Positions 47,043 to 58,361 of a DNA stretch of 64,000 bases are shown here, piece by piece. A program made the translations under genes and the position numbers. The notes below the pieces were generated by a model. It did not search any database. It was not told the DNA's origin and saw only the letters and a program-made list of their open reading frames with translations. This DNA is from Vreelandella sulfidaeris. GTDB lineage: Bacteria; Pseudomonadota; Gammaproteobacteria; Pseudomonadales; Halomonadaceae. The first letter of the stretch is position 1. Every line of letters starts with the position of its first letter. The stretch spans positions 2,232,001-2,296,000 of the forward strand of contig AP019514.1 of assembly GCA_007182875.1 (NCBI GenBank), written 5' to 3'.

Positions 47043-49432
47043 TCACTGAAGGTGAACGCGATTACTCGATTTTTGTCCTGCGAGCATAAACCACGTTTCC
47101 AACACCGCATCGGGGTTCAGTGATACAGAGTCAATGCCCTGCTCCATCAGCCATTTCGCTAAATCTGGATGGTCTGACGGGCCCTGCCCGCAAATACCCA
47201 CATATTTACCTTTTGCTTTACACGCCTGAATAGCCATCGCAAGCAGTTTTTAACCGCCCCATTACGCTCGTCAAATAGATGCGCCACGATACCTGAGTCA
47301 CGATCCAAACCTAGCGTTAACTGGGTCAAATCATTTGAGCCGATCGAGAAACCGTCAAAATACTCCAGAAACTCGTCGGCCAGTAGTGCGTTAGCAGGCA
47401 GTTCGCACATCATTATGACTTTAAGCCCTGTCGGGCCACCGCGCTCCAGGCCGTTCGCCGCCAGCAGTTCTACCACTTCACGCGCTTCATCGGTTGTGCG
47501 TACGAAAGGCACCATAATTTCGATATTCTCGAAGCCCATCTCTTCACGCACCCGCTTCAAGGCACGGCACTCGAGTTCAAAGCAGGGCCGGAACGCCTCA
47601 GAAATGTAGCGTGACGCGCCACGGAAACCCAGCATTGGATTTTCTTCACCTGGCTCATAAAGCTTACCGCCAATCAAATTTTCGTATTCGTTTGACTTAA
47701 AATCTGACAAACGCACGATCACACGCTGAGGGTAGAATGCGGCCGCCAGGGTAGAGATGCCTTCTACCAGCTTATCCACATAAAAACTGACTGGATCGGT
47801 ATAACCTGCGGTACGTAAATCGATTACCTGCTGTGAAATCCACAGGCAACGTATCGTACTCCAACAGCGCCTTTGGGTGGACGCCAATCATGCGGTTAAT
47901 AATAAACTCAAGGCGTGCCAAACCAACACCTGCGTGAGGCAAGCTGGCAAACCCAAAAGCGCGATCAGGGTTGCCCACATTCATCATGATTTTGAAAGGG
48001 ATTTCTGGCATGGCATCGACACTGGAGACTTTACAATCAAACTCCAGAAGGCCTTCATAGACATTGCCGGCATCGCCTTCAGCGCAAGACACCGTCACGT
48101 CGATCCCATCTTGTAGTTGAGTGGTGGCATCCCCACACCCCACTACCGCAGGAATGCCCAACTCGCGGGCAATAATCGCCGCATGACAGGTGCGCCCGCC
48201 TCGATTAGTGACAATCGCAGAAGCACGCTTCATGATCGGCTCCCAATCCGGGTCGGTCATGTCAGTGACCAGGATATCGCCGTCATGGATCTTGTCCATA
48301 TCATCCGGACTTAACACTACCTTAACGGTACCCCGGCCAATGCGTTGGCCAATTGCCCGTCCGGTAATCAATGTGCGACCCTTTTCGCGTAGCTGGAAGC
48401 GCTCAAGCTTGCCCCCTTCCTGCTGAGAGACCACCGTTTCAGGACGTGCCTGTACGATATACAGCTCACCGTCATCACCATCCAGCGCCCACTCGATATC
48501 CATGGGCCGCTGGTAGTGCTGTTCGATAGTCATTGCCTGACGGGCCAGGTCCATCACTTGCTGATCGTTGATACAGAAGCGGCCGCGGTCGGCATGGGGC
48601 ACATCGACGGTTTCAACCGATTTACCGGCGCTGGCATCTTGGCCATAAACCATCTTGATCAGCTTAGACCCCAAGTTACGGCGTAATACCGCCGGACGAC
48701 CTGCCGCGAGTGTCGGTTTATGTACATAAAACTCATCGGGGTTAACCGCGCCCTGCACCACGGTTTCACCCAACCCCCAAGAGCCAGTGACAAAAACGGC
48801 ATCTTTAAAACCAGATTCCGTGTCCAGAGTAAACATAACGCCGGCCGCGCCGGTCTCTGAGCGCACCATTTTTGCACGCCTGCCGACAAGGCGACATTTT
48901 CGTGGGCGTAGCCCCGGTGTACTCGGTAAGAGATTGCACGATCATTAAACAGCGAGGCAAAAACTTCGTGCACTGCGCGTTTGATGTTGTCGAAGCCTTC
49001 GATATTCAGGAAGGTCTCCTGCTGTCCCGCGAAGGAGGCGTCGGGGAGATCTTCCGCGGTGGCTGAGCTGCGCACGGCTACTTTCAGTTGCGGGTGCTGT
49101 TGTTGAAGTTGGCCATACGCTTCACGCAAGGCTGCTTCAAACGTGGGGAAGCGGGGTATCGATAACCCATTGGCGAATGTTGCGCCCTGCTTCGGCCAAG
49201 GCTTTCACATCATCTACATCCAGACGAGCAAGAGTAGCGTTGATACGTTCATTTAGCCCTTCATGGGAGAGAAATTCGCGATAAGCGTGGGCAGTGGTGG
49301 CAAAGCCGCCAGGAACCGTCACTCCAGCACCTGAAAGATTGGAAATCATTTCACCCAGCGAGGCATTTTGCCACCCACGCGTTCGACGTCCGACATGCCC
49401 AACTGATCGAACCACAGAATATACTCTTCCAC
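47043..49432 (-). CDS. ppsA: Phosphoenolpyruvate synthase, frameshifted
   Basis: It makes phosphoenolpyruvate from pyruvate, ATP and water for gluconeogenesis. The N-terminal ATP-grasp domain shows [21 protein letters not shown] (across a frame change), [19 protein letters not shown] and [18 protein letters not shown]. The phosphohistidine swivel domain has [18 protein letters not shown], its His being the carrier. The C-terminal barrel has [32 protein letters not shown] and [16 protein letters not shown]. The start is a GTG at 49432 with GAGGGGG before it, because no ATG fits. Breaks lie near 49375, 49135, 48870, 47840 and 47250. The rebuilt length of about 796 residues matches E. coli PpsA. 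It is divergent from its regulator ppsR. Confidence 0.92.
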
Positions 49433-49755
49433 GTAACCCCCTCGCTCATAGACACCGGCACAGCCGCTGACATAGTTACCAAAACCATGCATAGTCGATA
49501 AGACCATGGGCCATGGATAATTAATCAAGACACCCTAGCACCACGCCCCACTATTCGCCATTGGTCTAATAGCGAAGAGAGTGGAGGATTTTTACAACAG
49601 TAGGGCTTTTTGGGCTGGTTATGTAGTCAGGTGCGAGCGCCTTTCATCAAATGTGTATCGCGCTGACGAAGTTGCCGCAGTAAATTGCTATGCCACGTTG
49701 TGCTGGCAAAAGGCTCGGCCCACAATAGACGCATTCATCATCACTGGATTTTGTC
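49433..49755. other. Divergent promoter region of ppsA and ppsR
   Basis: About 323 bp with no recognisable gene or strong palindrome. It must contain the opposing promoters. Confidence 0.45.
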
Positions 49756-50589
49756 ATGAAACGTACGGCTTTTTTTTATTTCAGATGGCACCGGCATCAC
49801 GGCGGAAAGTTTAGGGCGCAGCCTACTGGCCCAGTTCAGCGATGTCGAAATCGACATGCAGACCAAGCCCTATATCGATACGCTGGAAAAAGCTCAGGCG
49901 TTAGCAGCGATCATTGAATCAACGGCCGACCGCGACGGGCATCGTCCTATTATCATTGACACCATTGTCGACCAGCAGATTCGCGACGTCATTCGTCAGG
50001 CATCCGGTTTCAAAGTCGATATTTTTCGACTTTCCTAGAGCCTTTAGAACAGGAGCTGGACACTCACTCTTCCTACAGCGTGGGGCGTACTCATTCGATT
50101 GGTAGTGATGACGTTTATATGGACCGTATTCACTCCGTTCACTTCGCGCTTGATAACGATGACGGCGCCCGCACCCATCAATATGATAAAGCAGATATCA
50201 TCCTGGTGGGCGTCTCACGCTGCGGCAAAACACCCACCTCGCTCTATTTGGCACTACAGTTTGGCATTCGAGCAGCCAACTATCCGCTGACGGAAGATGA
50301 TCTAGATGAAGACGGAATGCTGAAGCTGCCCAAGGCACTTGTGCCTCATCGTCAAAAACTGTTTGGCTTAACGATTGATGCACGGCGCTTGTCGGCGATT
50401 CGCAATGAAAGACGCCCCAATAGCCGCTACAGTTCGATGGATCAATGCCTTCAAGAAGTGGAACAGGCTGAATCGCTTTACCGCACCATGCATATTCCCT
50501 TTATCGATGCGACACGCTTTTCGGTGGAGGAGATCTCTACGCGAATGATTGCCGAGACCGGTTTAGCGAGGCGCTTTTCGCCCCGCTAA
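49756..50589 (+). CDS. ppsR: PpsR, bifunctional kinase/pyrophosphorylase controlling PEP synthase, frameshifted
   Basis: It phosphorylates (with ADP) and dephosphorylates PpsA on a threonine next to the catalytic histidine, switching PEP synthase off and on. It is the DUF299 family. The N-terminus after correction of a T run at 49770-49777 is [20 protein letters not shown]. Later come [22 protein letters not shown], the P-loop-like [16 protein letters not shown], and [21 protein letters not shown]. Further breaks lie near 50030. About 277 residues. The divergent pairing with ppsA is conserved in many gammaproteobacteria. Confidence 0.92.
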
Positions 50590-50609
50590 TACGATAAGTC
50601 ACTGGGTGA

Positions 50610-51186
50610 TTACATGCCTTTCGGCGCAAAAATACCCGGTGCGTTGCGCCAGTAACCTTTGTAATCCATACCAAAGCCGAACACATAACGATCGGCGACT
50701 TTCAAGCTGCAATAGTCGGCTTTCAAACCGGGCACTGCTTTGCGATCGTGTTGCTTATCGACCAATACAGCCGTGGTGACACTGGCGGCTTGGGCTTCTT
50801 CACAGTAAGCCAAAATGGCCGCCAGTGTCGCGCCTTCGTCCAAGATATCGTCAACGATTACCACATGGCGGCCTGCCATGGGTACTTCTGGGGAAACACG
50901 CCAAAAGCTCACCTCCACGGAGTTCATTGCGGTAACGGGTGGCATGTAGATAGTCCACTTCCAGCGGGAAGCCTAACCGGGTGAGCAAATGCCCTGTCGT
51001 AATCAAGCCGCCATTCATCACACAATAAAAAACCGGCAGTTTATCGCCTAAATCACGAGTGATTGCTTCCGCCATGCGATCAAGAGCCAGTTCTACCTCT
51101 TGTTGTGAAATTAAACAGTCGGCGTTATCCATCAACTCACGCATTGAGTCTAGCGACTCTAACGCCTCTTTATCCAACTTTGACAT
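50610..51186 (-). CDS. hpt: Hypoxanthine phosphoribosyltransferase, one frameshift
   Basis: It salvages hypoxanthine (and guanine) to nucleotides using PRPP. The PRPP motif is [19 protein letters not shown], and an early conserved segment is [20 protein letters not shown]. It ends [14 protein letters not shown] frame change near 50915 lies just after [10 protein letters not shown]. About 191 residues, similar to Pseudomonas Hpt. It is 48 bp upstream of nagZ on the same strand. Confidence 0.88.
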
Positions 51187-51233
51187 CTACCAACTCCAGG
51201 GCGGGTTATAAACTTTATTTGCTGCAACAGTGG

Positions 51234-52265
51234 TTAAATAGCGCTGGGTTTTGACTGGTTCGCCAGCGCTTCCAGCTTAGCGTGAGCACGACGCCAACGG
51301 CCCAGTGCACTCAGCGCGTCTAAATCAGGGCGCGCACGACTATAGCGCAGTTTAGCGGGACGTTTGGTCTCAATGCCCTGGCACGCCAGCATCACTTCTA
51401 GCGCGGCAGCACGATCATTACATACCAACAGCATATCGCAGCCTGCCGCTAGCGCCGCCTGAGCGCGCGCTTTAGGATCGCCCGCTTCGTGGGCGCCCGC
51501 CATGCTTAAGTCATCGGAAAACACACAGCCTTTGAACCCCAGCGATTCGCGCAACATACCGAGCCAACTAGGTGAAAATCCTGCTGGGCGCTTATCGAAA
51601 GCACTGTAAATCACATGCGCAGGCATCACGCCTTCTAGCTGTGTGGCTAGCTGGGCAAAGGGTATCAGGTCATGCCGTTTAATATCCTCTAGCGGACGGT
51701 CATCCACCGGCAGTGCGATGTGAGAGTCTGCGGCTACCCCACCATGGCCAGGGGAAGTGCTTACCCACCGCCGCCATACCTGCATCGTGTAGGCCCTGAA
51801 TAAACGCGCTGCCCAATTGCGCTACGTGTTGGGGATCACTGCTAAAACTGCGATCACCAATAACACTTGAGACACCGCTTTCAACATCCAGTACGGGAGC
51901 AAAACTTAAGTCCAACCCGCAGGCGGCCATTTCCATTCCCAATAACCACCCAGCATCTTTTGCTAACGCCAAGCCATCCTCGGGATTGTCGCGATAGCGC
52001 TCGCCAATGCGCGCCATGGCAGGAAGACGGGTCAACCCTTCTTTAATACGCTGAACGCGTCCGCCCTCTTGATCGACTGCCAGCAGTAAATCAGCACGCA
52101 CACGGCGAATATCGCTGCAGAGTTGGCGAACCTGATAGCCATTCTCGACATTACGGGCAAATAAAATAACGCCCCTACCGTCGGTTCAAGTAGTAAGCGC
52201 TTTTCTGCAGCCGTCAATTTAGGGCCTTCAAGGTCCAGCATGACCGGGCCTAACGGTTGAGTCAT
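51234..52265 (-). CDS. nagZ: Beta-N-acetylglucosaminidase NagZ (cell-wall recycling), frameshifted
   Basis: A cytosolic GH3 enzyme that removes N-acetylglucosamine from anhydro-muropeptides during cell-wall recycling. It starts [18 protein letters not shown]. Other marks are [50 protein letters not shown] across a frame change near 51760, the catalytic-loop histidine in DSHIALP, and [10 protein letters not shown] with the nucleophile aspartate. Another break lies near 52170. About 343 residues. It follows the L,D-transpeptidase gene on the same strand, a sensible pairing in cell-wall metabolism. Confidence 0.9.
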
Positions 52266-52349
52266 CGTGATAGGTCCATTAAAGGGGCGATGATTCTAGA
52301 CGATCGTCTAGCAGAGTCAAAATCTGAGACACATTAACGGTTGTTGCTG

Positions 52350-52899
52350 TCAGTCACAGCCTGGTTCGTCAAAACACTGCCGACCGCCATGCAACCAAAC
52401 CGGGGTACCCGGCACTGCTAACGAAAAGATAGTCAGCAAATCACTGTTACGTAAACGGATACAGCCATGGGAAGCAGCAACACCCATCGGCTGATCAGGT
52501 GGCGTACCGTGCAGGTAGATATAGCGCCGTTGAGAGTCTACCTGGCCTCCGCGGTTCACTCCCCTTTCAACCCGCAAAGCCACAAAATACGGGTTAAAAT
52601 CCAGTCACGTCCTGGATGACTCTCGTCTAGCGCAGGTGAAAATACCTCACCATTCCAGCGTCGGCCCCCGAAAAACGGCATTCTCCGGTCTATCAGCACC
52701 AATAGCGGCTCGTACATAGTGCCAACCATGGGGTGTTTTACCACTCCCATTTTGCTCTCCATTACCGGCGGCACCGGAAGAGATCGCGTATTCATGAAGC
52801 ACTTTCGCGCCCCGCCAGCAGCGCAGTAGCTGTTGACTGGTATCAATCTCCAACCAGATGTTTTCAGTTGGAGGTAGCTCAGCTAGCGGGCGTTCGCAT
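52350..52899 (-). CDS. L,D-transpeptidase (YkuD domain), frameshifted
   Basis: A YkuD-domain protein of about 183 residues. Visible marks are NIWLEIDTSQQLLRCW at the start, KTPHGWHYVRAAIG in the middle, YIYLHGTPP, and the catalytic motif SHGCIRLRNSDLL with the active-site cysteine. No signal peptide is evident, as in many short ErfK/YbiS-like homologues. The start is set at the ATG at 52899 because AAGGA lies 5 bases before it. In the present sequence the reading frame runs on from psrA, making a false fusion. Frame changes are near 52890, 52665 and 52560. Confidence 0.82.
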
Positions 52900-53549
52900 G
52901 TTTTCCTTCTTCGAGGGCAGGGAGGTAACGGTGCATTCATGGCAGCAACTACCACCGGACGCAACCGCCTTACTAAATCCCGCACAGTGACCTGCTCGTG
53001 ATAATCCTTTTCCGCGATATCTCGCAATGCATCGAGTCCTGACAGAGTAAATATCACGGTACCAAGCATAAAGTGTAGTCGCCAAAAGCGTTCCGCGTCA
53101 GGCAGGTCTGGTGTCGCCTGACGCACAAGCTCCGTGAAACGGGCAAACACATCGCCATACTCTTGCTGAATATGGCGTCGAAGATGCCCTTGGCTGTAGG
53201 CCAGTCCTAGTAAGCGCATGAATACTTTGAGACTATTGCGTTCAGCCGGCACAGCCAGGACGGTTGTTGCCATTGTTTCGAGTAACGTTTCAAGCGGCAC
53301 AACGTGCCCTTTATGCTGGGCTTCAAGCTCATCAAGCGCGGTGTGAAAACGCACTGTAAAAGGATCTAGATAGCGAGAAAACACAGCCTGTATTAAGGCT
53401 TTCTTAGAGCCAAAATGGTAGTTCACGGCTGCTAAGTTGACGCGCGCTTTGCTAGTGATGTTGCGCAGCGAGGTTTCAGCAAAACCACGCTCTGCAAACA
53501 GCACTTCAGCGGTATCGAGTATACGGGTCACCGTATCAGACTGAGCCAT
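52883..53549 (-). CDS. psrA: PsrA, TetR-family regulator of fatty-acid degradation and stationary-phase genes
   Basis: In Pseudomonas PsrA senses long-chain fatty acids, represses beta-oxidation genes and activates rpoS. The N-terminal HTH here (RILDTAEVLFAERGFAETSL and VNLAAVNYHFGSKKALIQAVF) is almost the PsrA signature, and lexA lies next to it on the other strand exactly as in Pseudomonas. The ligand domain follows to about residue 210. The C-terminal stop depends on a small frame change near 52890, where the frame otherwise continues into the L,D-transpeptidase. About 222 residues. A likely operator is just upstream. Confidence 0.88.
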
Positions 53550-53562
53550 AGCGCTCTCCAGG

Positions 53563-53576
53563 GAAACAAGTGTTTA
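53563..53576. promoter_or_regulatory. psrA: Candidate PsrA box (autoregulatory)
   Basis: GAAAC-AAGT-GTTTA lies 14 bp upstream of the psrA ATG, matching the PsrA consensus of two inverted (G/C)AAAC half-sites separated by 2-4 bases. PsrA is known to regulate itself in Pseudomonas. The match here is by eye. Confidence 0.6.
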
Positions 53577-53740
53577 AAACATAGCAAAATACTATTCTAT
53601 AAACTTGGCAGGCTCAACGCTTGATTTACTAATGAAATATGGCGTCTTGTATAAGCAAAAACTTAGTTTAAAACGATGACTAAAATTGCCCGCGTAGAGA
53701 AAATGAGGGATTGACAGGCCATATACTGGACAGAGGAACA

Positions 53741-53760
53741 TACTGTATACTTAAACACTT
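53741..53760 (+). promoter_or_regulatory. LexA (SOS) box upstream of lexA
   Basis: The 20-base stretch starting TACTGTATAC contains CTGT, eight bases, then ACAC, one base off the E. coli-type CTGT-N8-ACAG. A weaker second site, CTGG-N8-ACAT, is at 53726-53741. Autoregulation of lexA by one or two boxes is the rule in gammaproteobacteria. Confidence 0.65.
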
Positions 53761-53828
53761 ATCGATTAATTCGACGTTTATCTTGTTACTGTCAATTCAC
53801 TATCAATTTACAAATTATGGAGTCTGGT

Positions 53829-54506
53829 ATGTCGCGTCCGCTAACCGCTCGTCAACAGCATGTTTTTGATTTTTATCGTTAAGACCATGGGCGAATTTGG
53901 CTACCCTCCTACGCGCGCCGAGATTGCTAAAGCGCTTGGCTTCCGTTCTCCTAATGCGGCTGAAGAACACCTGCGCGCACTTGAGCGCAAGGGGTTATTC
54001 GCATTATCCGCAATACCTCTCGCGGCATCCGCCTGCCCAACCAAGAGCCCCAAGAAGCCCTGGATAGTGCCACCACAACCGTACCCTCCAATGTAGAGCC
54101 GCTGCCCACAGGGCTACCGGTGATTGGAGAAGTGGCGGCAGGCAGCCCTATACTGGCCGCCGAGCATATTGATCGCTACTGCCCATTACCACCAGAATAC
54201 TTCACCCCAAAAGCTGACTACCTACTGCGTGTACGTGGTTTATCAATGAAAGATATCGGCATCTTAGAAGGTGACTTGTTGGCAGTTCACCGCACCGAGC
54301 GGGTACGTGATGGACAGATCGTGGTGGCTCGTCTTGAGGATGAAGTGACCGTTAAACGCTTCAAACGCCAGGGGCATCAGGTAACCCTGTTTGCAGAAAA
54401 TTCCGACTTTGCGCCAATCGAAATAGATCTGCGCTTCCAGTCACTCGATATCGAAGGCGTCGGCGTCGGTGTCATTCGCGGTGGTAACGGGCAGGCGCTC
54501 GGCTAA
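53829..54506 (+). CDS. lexA: LexA, SOS repressor and self-cleaving protease, two frameshifts
   Basis: LexA represses DNA-damage genes and cleaves itself when stimulated by RecA. The N-terminal winged-helix starts [16 protein letters not shown]. The conserved DNA-binding block is [23 protein letters not shown]. The cleavage site is the Ala-Gly in GEVAAGSPI. The catalytic serine is in [19 protein letters not shown], and the lysine in DEVTVKRFK. Breaks near 53875 (in the T run) and near 54000 disrupt the N-terminal domain. The rest is clean. About 226 residues. Confidence 0.92.
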
Positions 54507-54514
54507 AACAGGCG

Positions 54515-55186
54515 TTACTGCAGGTCGATATAGCGGTGGTCATTGAAAGTGGCCACCCAATCAGGATGGTAAACTAGCAGAATACTAAGCAACATGCCGG
54601 TTAGTAACGCCTCGGATGGCATTAATAGCGGTAGGAAGCGCGCATACTCCTGAGCCAAATAGACAGCATCAGGATCAGTACCCGCGACGACTATCAGCAA
54701 CACTGCAGCTAACCCTCCTCCCAGCGTTGCCAATGCAGAGCCGAAAAAGCCGCAGACAAAAGAAATACCATCAGGTTATCCGGTAGGCGCCGATCTACCA
54801 ACCGCCATACCGTGCCAATGATCGCAGCAGGCACTATTCCGGTGACAAGAATATTAGCTCCCAGCAGCATCCACTCATTGCGACCGATCAATACCATAGC
54901 AATATTGATAAGTACGTTACTGATCAGCGCTAGGGGCGCCTTAAACACAAGTGTTAGCAATACCGTAAAGACCAGGTGCAACGTTAGCCAATCAACCGCC
55001 TGAGCACGCAGTTGCCACATCAACACCACCGCCAGCGTCGCGCCTAGCCAACGGTGCTGAAGCGCGACGTCTCCCCTCAAGGCCTGCCACGGCCGCCGAC
55101 TAATTACCCAAGCAACAACTCCTAACGAGAGGGAGCGAGGTAAGCAGCAGCATCCAGGGCGCTAATACACTTTGCGCAAATGACAT
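54515..55186 (-). CDS. CbiM-like energy-coupling-factor transporter permease, frameshifted
   Basis: A hydrophobic protein of about 224 residues with six or so membrane helices. It starts SFAQSVLAPWMLLLTSLPL and continues, after a frame change near 55130, into WVISRRPWQALRGDVALQH. The later helices include LVFKAPLALISNVLINIAMVL and LPLLMPSEALLTGMLLSILL. It ends YHPDWVATFNDHRYIDL. The sequence resembles COG3235, a CbiM-related permease seen in many Pseudomonas and Halomonas. The substrate, a transition metal such as nickel or cobalt, is an inference from the family. A second break lies near 54730. It ends 8 bp from lexA, convergent. Confidence 0.72.
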
Positions 55187-55210
55187 GGTGGCCTCTCGGT
55201 TCAATAACTA

Positions 55211-56066
55211 TTAACTAAACACCACAGTTTTGTTGCCATGGACCAGTACCCGATCCTCTAAATGCCACCGCAATCCCCGAGCGAGCACCGCTTTCTCCAC
55301 ATCACGGCCGAAGCGTACTAAATCGGTGGGCGTATGACAGTGGCTAACGCGATGAATATCCTGTTCGATGATAGGACCTGCGTCGAGTTCCTCCGTTACG
55401 TAGTGGCAGGTAGCTCCAATCAGTTTAACTCCCCGCTGGTAAGCCTGGTGATAAGGCTTAGCGCCAGCGAACGAGGGTAAGAAACTGTGATGAATATTAA
55501 TTACTCGCCCCGCATAACGCGTGCATAATTCAGGTGGCAAAATTTGCATATAACGCGCCAACACGATGCAATCAGCACGCGCATTGTCAATTTCAACCTG
55601 TACCTTCGCAAACGACGCCTGTTTGTTTTCAGGATCAACCGGAACATGATGGTAGGGAATGCCATACCATTCAGTCAGTGAACGCATATCGTCATGGTTA
55701 GAAATAACACCGACAATATCGCAATCCAGCTCACCCGCTTGCCAGCGATAAAGCAGATCTACCAAGCAGTGCGACTCTCGCGACACCATTAGCACCACTC
55801 GCCGTCGCTTCTGGGTATCGACCAGTGACCACTGCATATTGAATTCGCTGGCCACCGGTTCAAATGCAACACGTAACGCTTCTATCGACATGCCCACGGA
55901 ATCCGCCAATATTTCGTAACGCATAAAAAAAACAGCCAGTTTCTAAATCTGAATGCTGACTTGCTTCAGTGATGGACCCACCCTGCTGGGCAATAAAACT
56001 CGATACTCGCGCAACAATACCCACCCGATCAGGACAGGACACAACTAAACGATAATAATGAGACAT
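55211..56066 (-). CDS. purU: Formyltetrahydrofolate deformylase, one frameshift
   Basis: It hydrolyses 10-formyl-tetrahydrofolate to formate and tetrahydrofolate, balancing one-carbon pools and feeding formate to purine synthesis. The N-terminal ACT domain starts YYRLVVSCPDRVGIVARVS. The catalytic formyltransferase-like domain shows VVLMVSRESHCLVDLLYRW, INIHHSFLPSFAGAKPYHQA with the catalytic histidine, and GATCHYVTEELDAGPII with the aspartate. A frame change near 55925 (an A run) falls between FF and MRYEILADS. About 285 residues. Confidence 0.92.
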
Positions 56067-56223
56067 GTGAGCTACTCTTGACCTGCTTCTAAGGTAATTA
56101 TTACAAACCAGCGGCTTAGGATGTTAACCAGACTGCATAGTGTATCGGAAGGCCATGGATGATTGTTAGCCGCCCCTGCCTTCCCGTATAGTTAAGGCAC
56201 TACTTTTAGGCTTTTCATAACTA

Positions 56224-57897
56224 ATGCATTCACCACGCGTTCAAATTCGTCCCCGTCGTCGTCCGCCGCTGCGCATGCTGCCGCTGGGGGGATGCGGTGA
56301 GATTGGTATGAATCTAACGCTATACGGCTATGACGATCACTGGATTGCCGTTGACTGCGGCATGATGATTCGCCAAGACCTCCCCGACTCGCCGCTCCAG
56401 GTGCCCAATGTTGATACACCGAAGGCACTGGGCATCGTGCCGAAAGCACTGTTTATCACTCATGGACATGAAGATCACATTGGCGCTGTTGCTTGGCTAT
56501 GGCCGCTGTGGAACTGTCCCATTTATGCCACCCCGCTTGCGGCAGGGCTGTTACGGCTTAAATTTGCTGAACATCAACTCAGCAGCGCCGCTATCCAGGT
56601 CATCGAACCGGGCGAGGCGTTAGAAAGTGGCCCGTTCACGCTGCGCTATTTACTTTTAACGCATTCAATTCCCGAAAGCTGTGCGCTGATGATGATGGCC
56701 GGTGGCTATCGCATTTTACATACCGGTGACTGGAAACTCGATCCCGAGCCACTCATTGGCATGCCGATGAACGCAGCCCAATTCAAAGCGCTTGCCCCAT
56801 TGATTTAGTCGTGGGCGACTCCACCAACGCCCCTATGCCTGGTCACTCTGGCAGTGAAGGGGATGTTGCTCGAGCACTCACAAAGACCCTCAGCAACTGC
56901 CAGGGCCGTGTGGTAGTTTCTTGTTTTGCTAGCAACCTTGCCCGAGTGCTTGCAATAGGACGCGCAGCCCAACAGTCTGGTCGCCGTATTAGCTTAATGG
57001 GCCGCTCTATGGAGCGCATGGTCAGTGTCGCCCGCGGGCTTGGCTATATGGATGATTTACCGCCGCTGGTACCCAATCATGACCTTGGGTATTTACCCCC
57101 AATGAAGTAGTGATTATTGCTACCGGCAGCCAGGGCGAACCCCGCGCCGCGCTACAGCGTCTTGCTCAGGGACGTCATCCTTTTGTCGATCTTCAACCAG
57201 GCGATAACGTCATATTTTCGGCTAAAGCTATTCCAGGCAACGAGCGTCCTATTGAGCAACTCAAAAGCGCTTAACGCATCTAGGTGTCAGTATCTATGAC
57301 GAGTTCAATCACCCTGAGCTGCACGCCACCGGACATCCCGCTCAAGACGAGCTCATTAAGCTTTATCAGTGGGTTAGGCCAAAACATCTTATGCCTGTGC
57401 ATGGCGAAGCCCGCCATCAGCAGGCTCATCAGTCGATTGCTGGCCAGCTAGGCATTAGTGCTCCGTTGACACCCGTCAACGGCGATCTAATCTGCTTTGA
57501 TAGTCATGGATTACGCTGCGAAGCACGATACCCACAGCCGCCCTGTATTGTCAGCCAAAACAGTGTAGTGCCTCATCCCGGCTTGGAAGTGAGCGACGCC
57601 AGTACGACTCGCCATGGCAGCTTGTACCTGGCACTGCCAGTAACAGCCACAGCCACAGGCTGGGCGCGTATCGGTCGTTTGATGCTGGACGCATCAGGTG
57701 CTAGCCCGCTGGATGAAGATAGCTTTAGCGACTGGCTAGATGATCAGCTTGATGAAATTGCTGCTGATACGCTTGCCGATCTGCGCCATGCGTTACAGCC
57801 TCGCCTAATTCACTGGCTAGCAGAACATATGCAGCACCTGCCCGGCGTGCACCTACAAATTATGGCCGCAGAAATGCCTGAGCTCTCCAGTCGTTAG
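56224..57897 (+). CDS. rnj: Ribonuclease J (metallo-beta-lactamase/beta-CASP), frameshifted
   Basis: A 5'-to-3' exonuclease and endonuclease acting in RNA maturation and decay. The N-terminal lead LRMLPLGGCGEIGMNLTLYG and the metal motif FITHGHEDHIGA are diagnostic. HSIPESCALMM and HTGDWKLDPEP follow, then the beta-CASP block VVSCFASNLARV. Beyond a further break come IIATGSQGEPRAALQRLA and the C-terminal PVHGEARHQQAHQ. Breaks lie near 56805, 57105 and 57270. The rebuilt length of about 557 residues is normal for RNase J. E. coli lacks the enzyme, while several Pseudomonas and Halomonas relatives have it. The stop overlaps the moaE stop on the opposite strand by 4 bases. Confidence 0.9.
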
Positions 57898-58359
57898 GCC
57901 CAGCGCGCCGCGTCCTGCTGGTCGGAATGCCGCTCTTTAACCCAGTACTCGCCTTGAGTAGAGTGCTCTTTTTCCAGAAAGGCGCCTGGGTTTTAGGAAG
58001 TCCATTATAAAATCGCAGGCTTCAAACGCTTCACGGCGATGGGCGCTGGCAACCAGTACGCGCACAATCGGGTCGCCCGGCCCAAGATAACCCACCCGGT
58101 GGATAATACGCACTGCCTGTAACGACCAGCGCTGCCATGCCTGTTCACCTATGTCGGTCAGGGTGCGCTCGGTCATTCCTGGATAGTGCTCTAGCGTTAA
58201 TCCTGTCACGTCAGGTGTTTCGTTAAAATCACGCACCAATCCGGTAAAACTCACCACTGCGCCAACATCACTGCGTCCTGCTAGCGCATCGTCATACCCA
58301 TAACTCATCGAGAAAGGCGCTGCTTGAATCGCCACCTTAATATCCATCTTAGTATTCAC
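57894..58359 (-). CDS. moaE: Molybdopterin synthase catalytic subunit MoaE, one frameshift near the C-terminus
   Basis: MoaE with MoaD adds two sulfurs to precursor Z, giving molybdopterin. The body shows DVGAVVSFTGLVRDFNE, LEHYPGMTER and ASAHRREAFEACDFIMDFLK. A frame change near 57993 follows and leads to the corrected end APFWKKEHSTQGEYWVKE, with the catalytic lysine region. About 155 residues. The start is 2 bp from moaD, in the order moaC-moaD-moaE. Confidence 0.92.
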
Positions 58360-58361
58360 AC

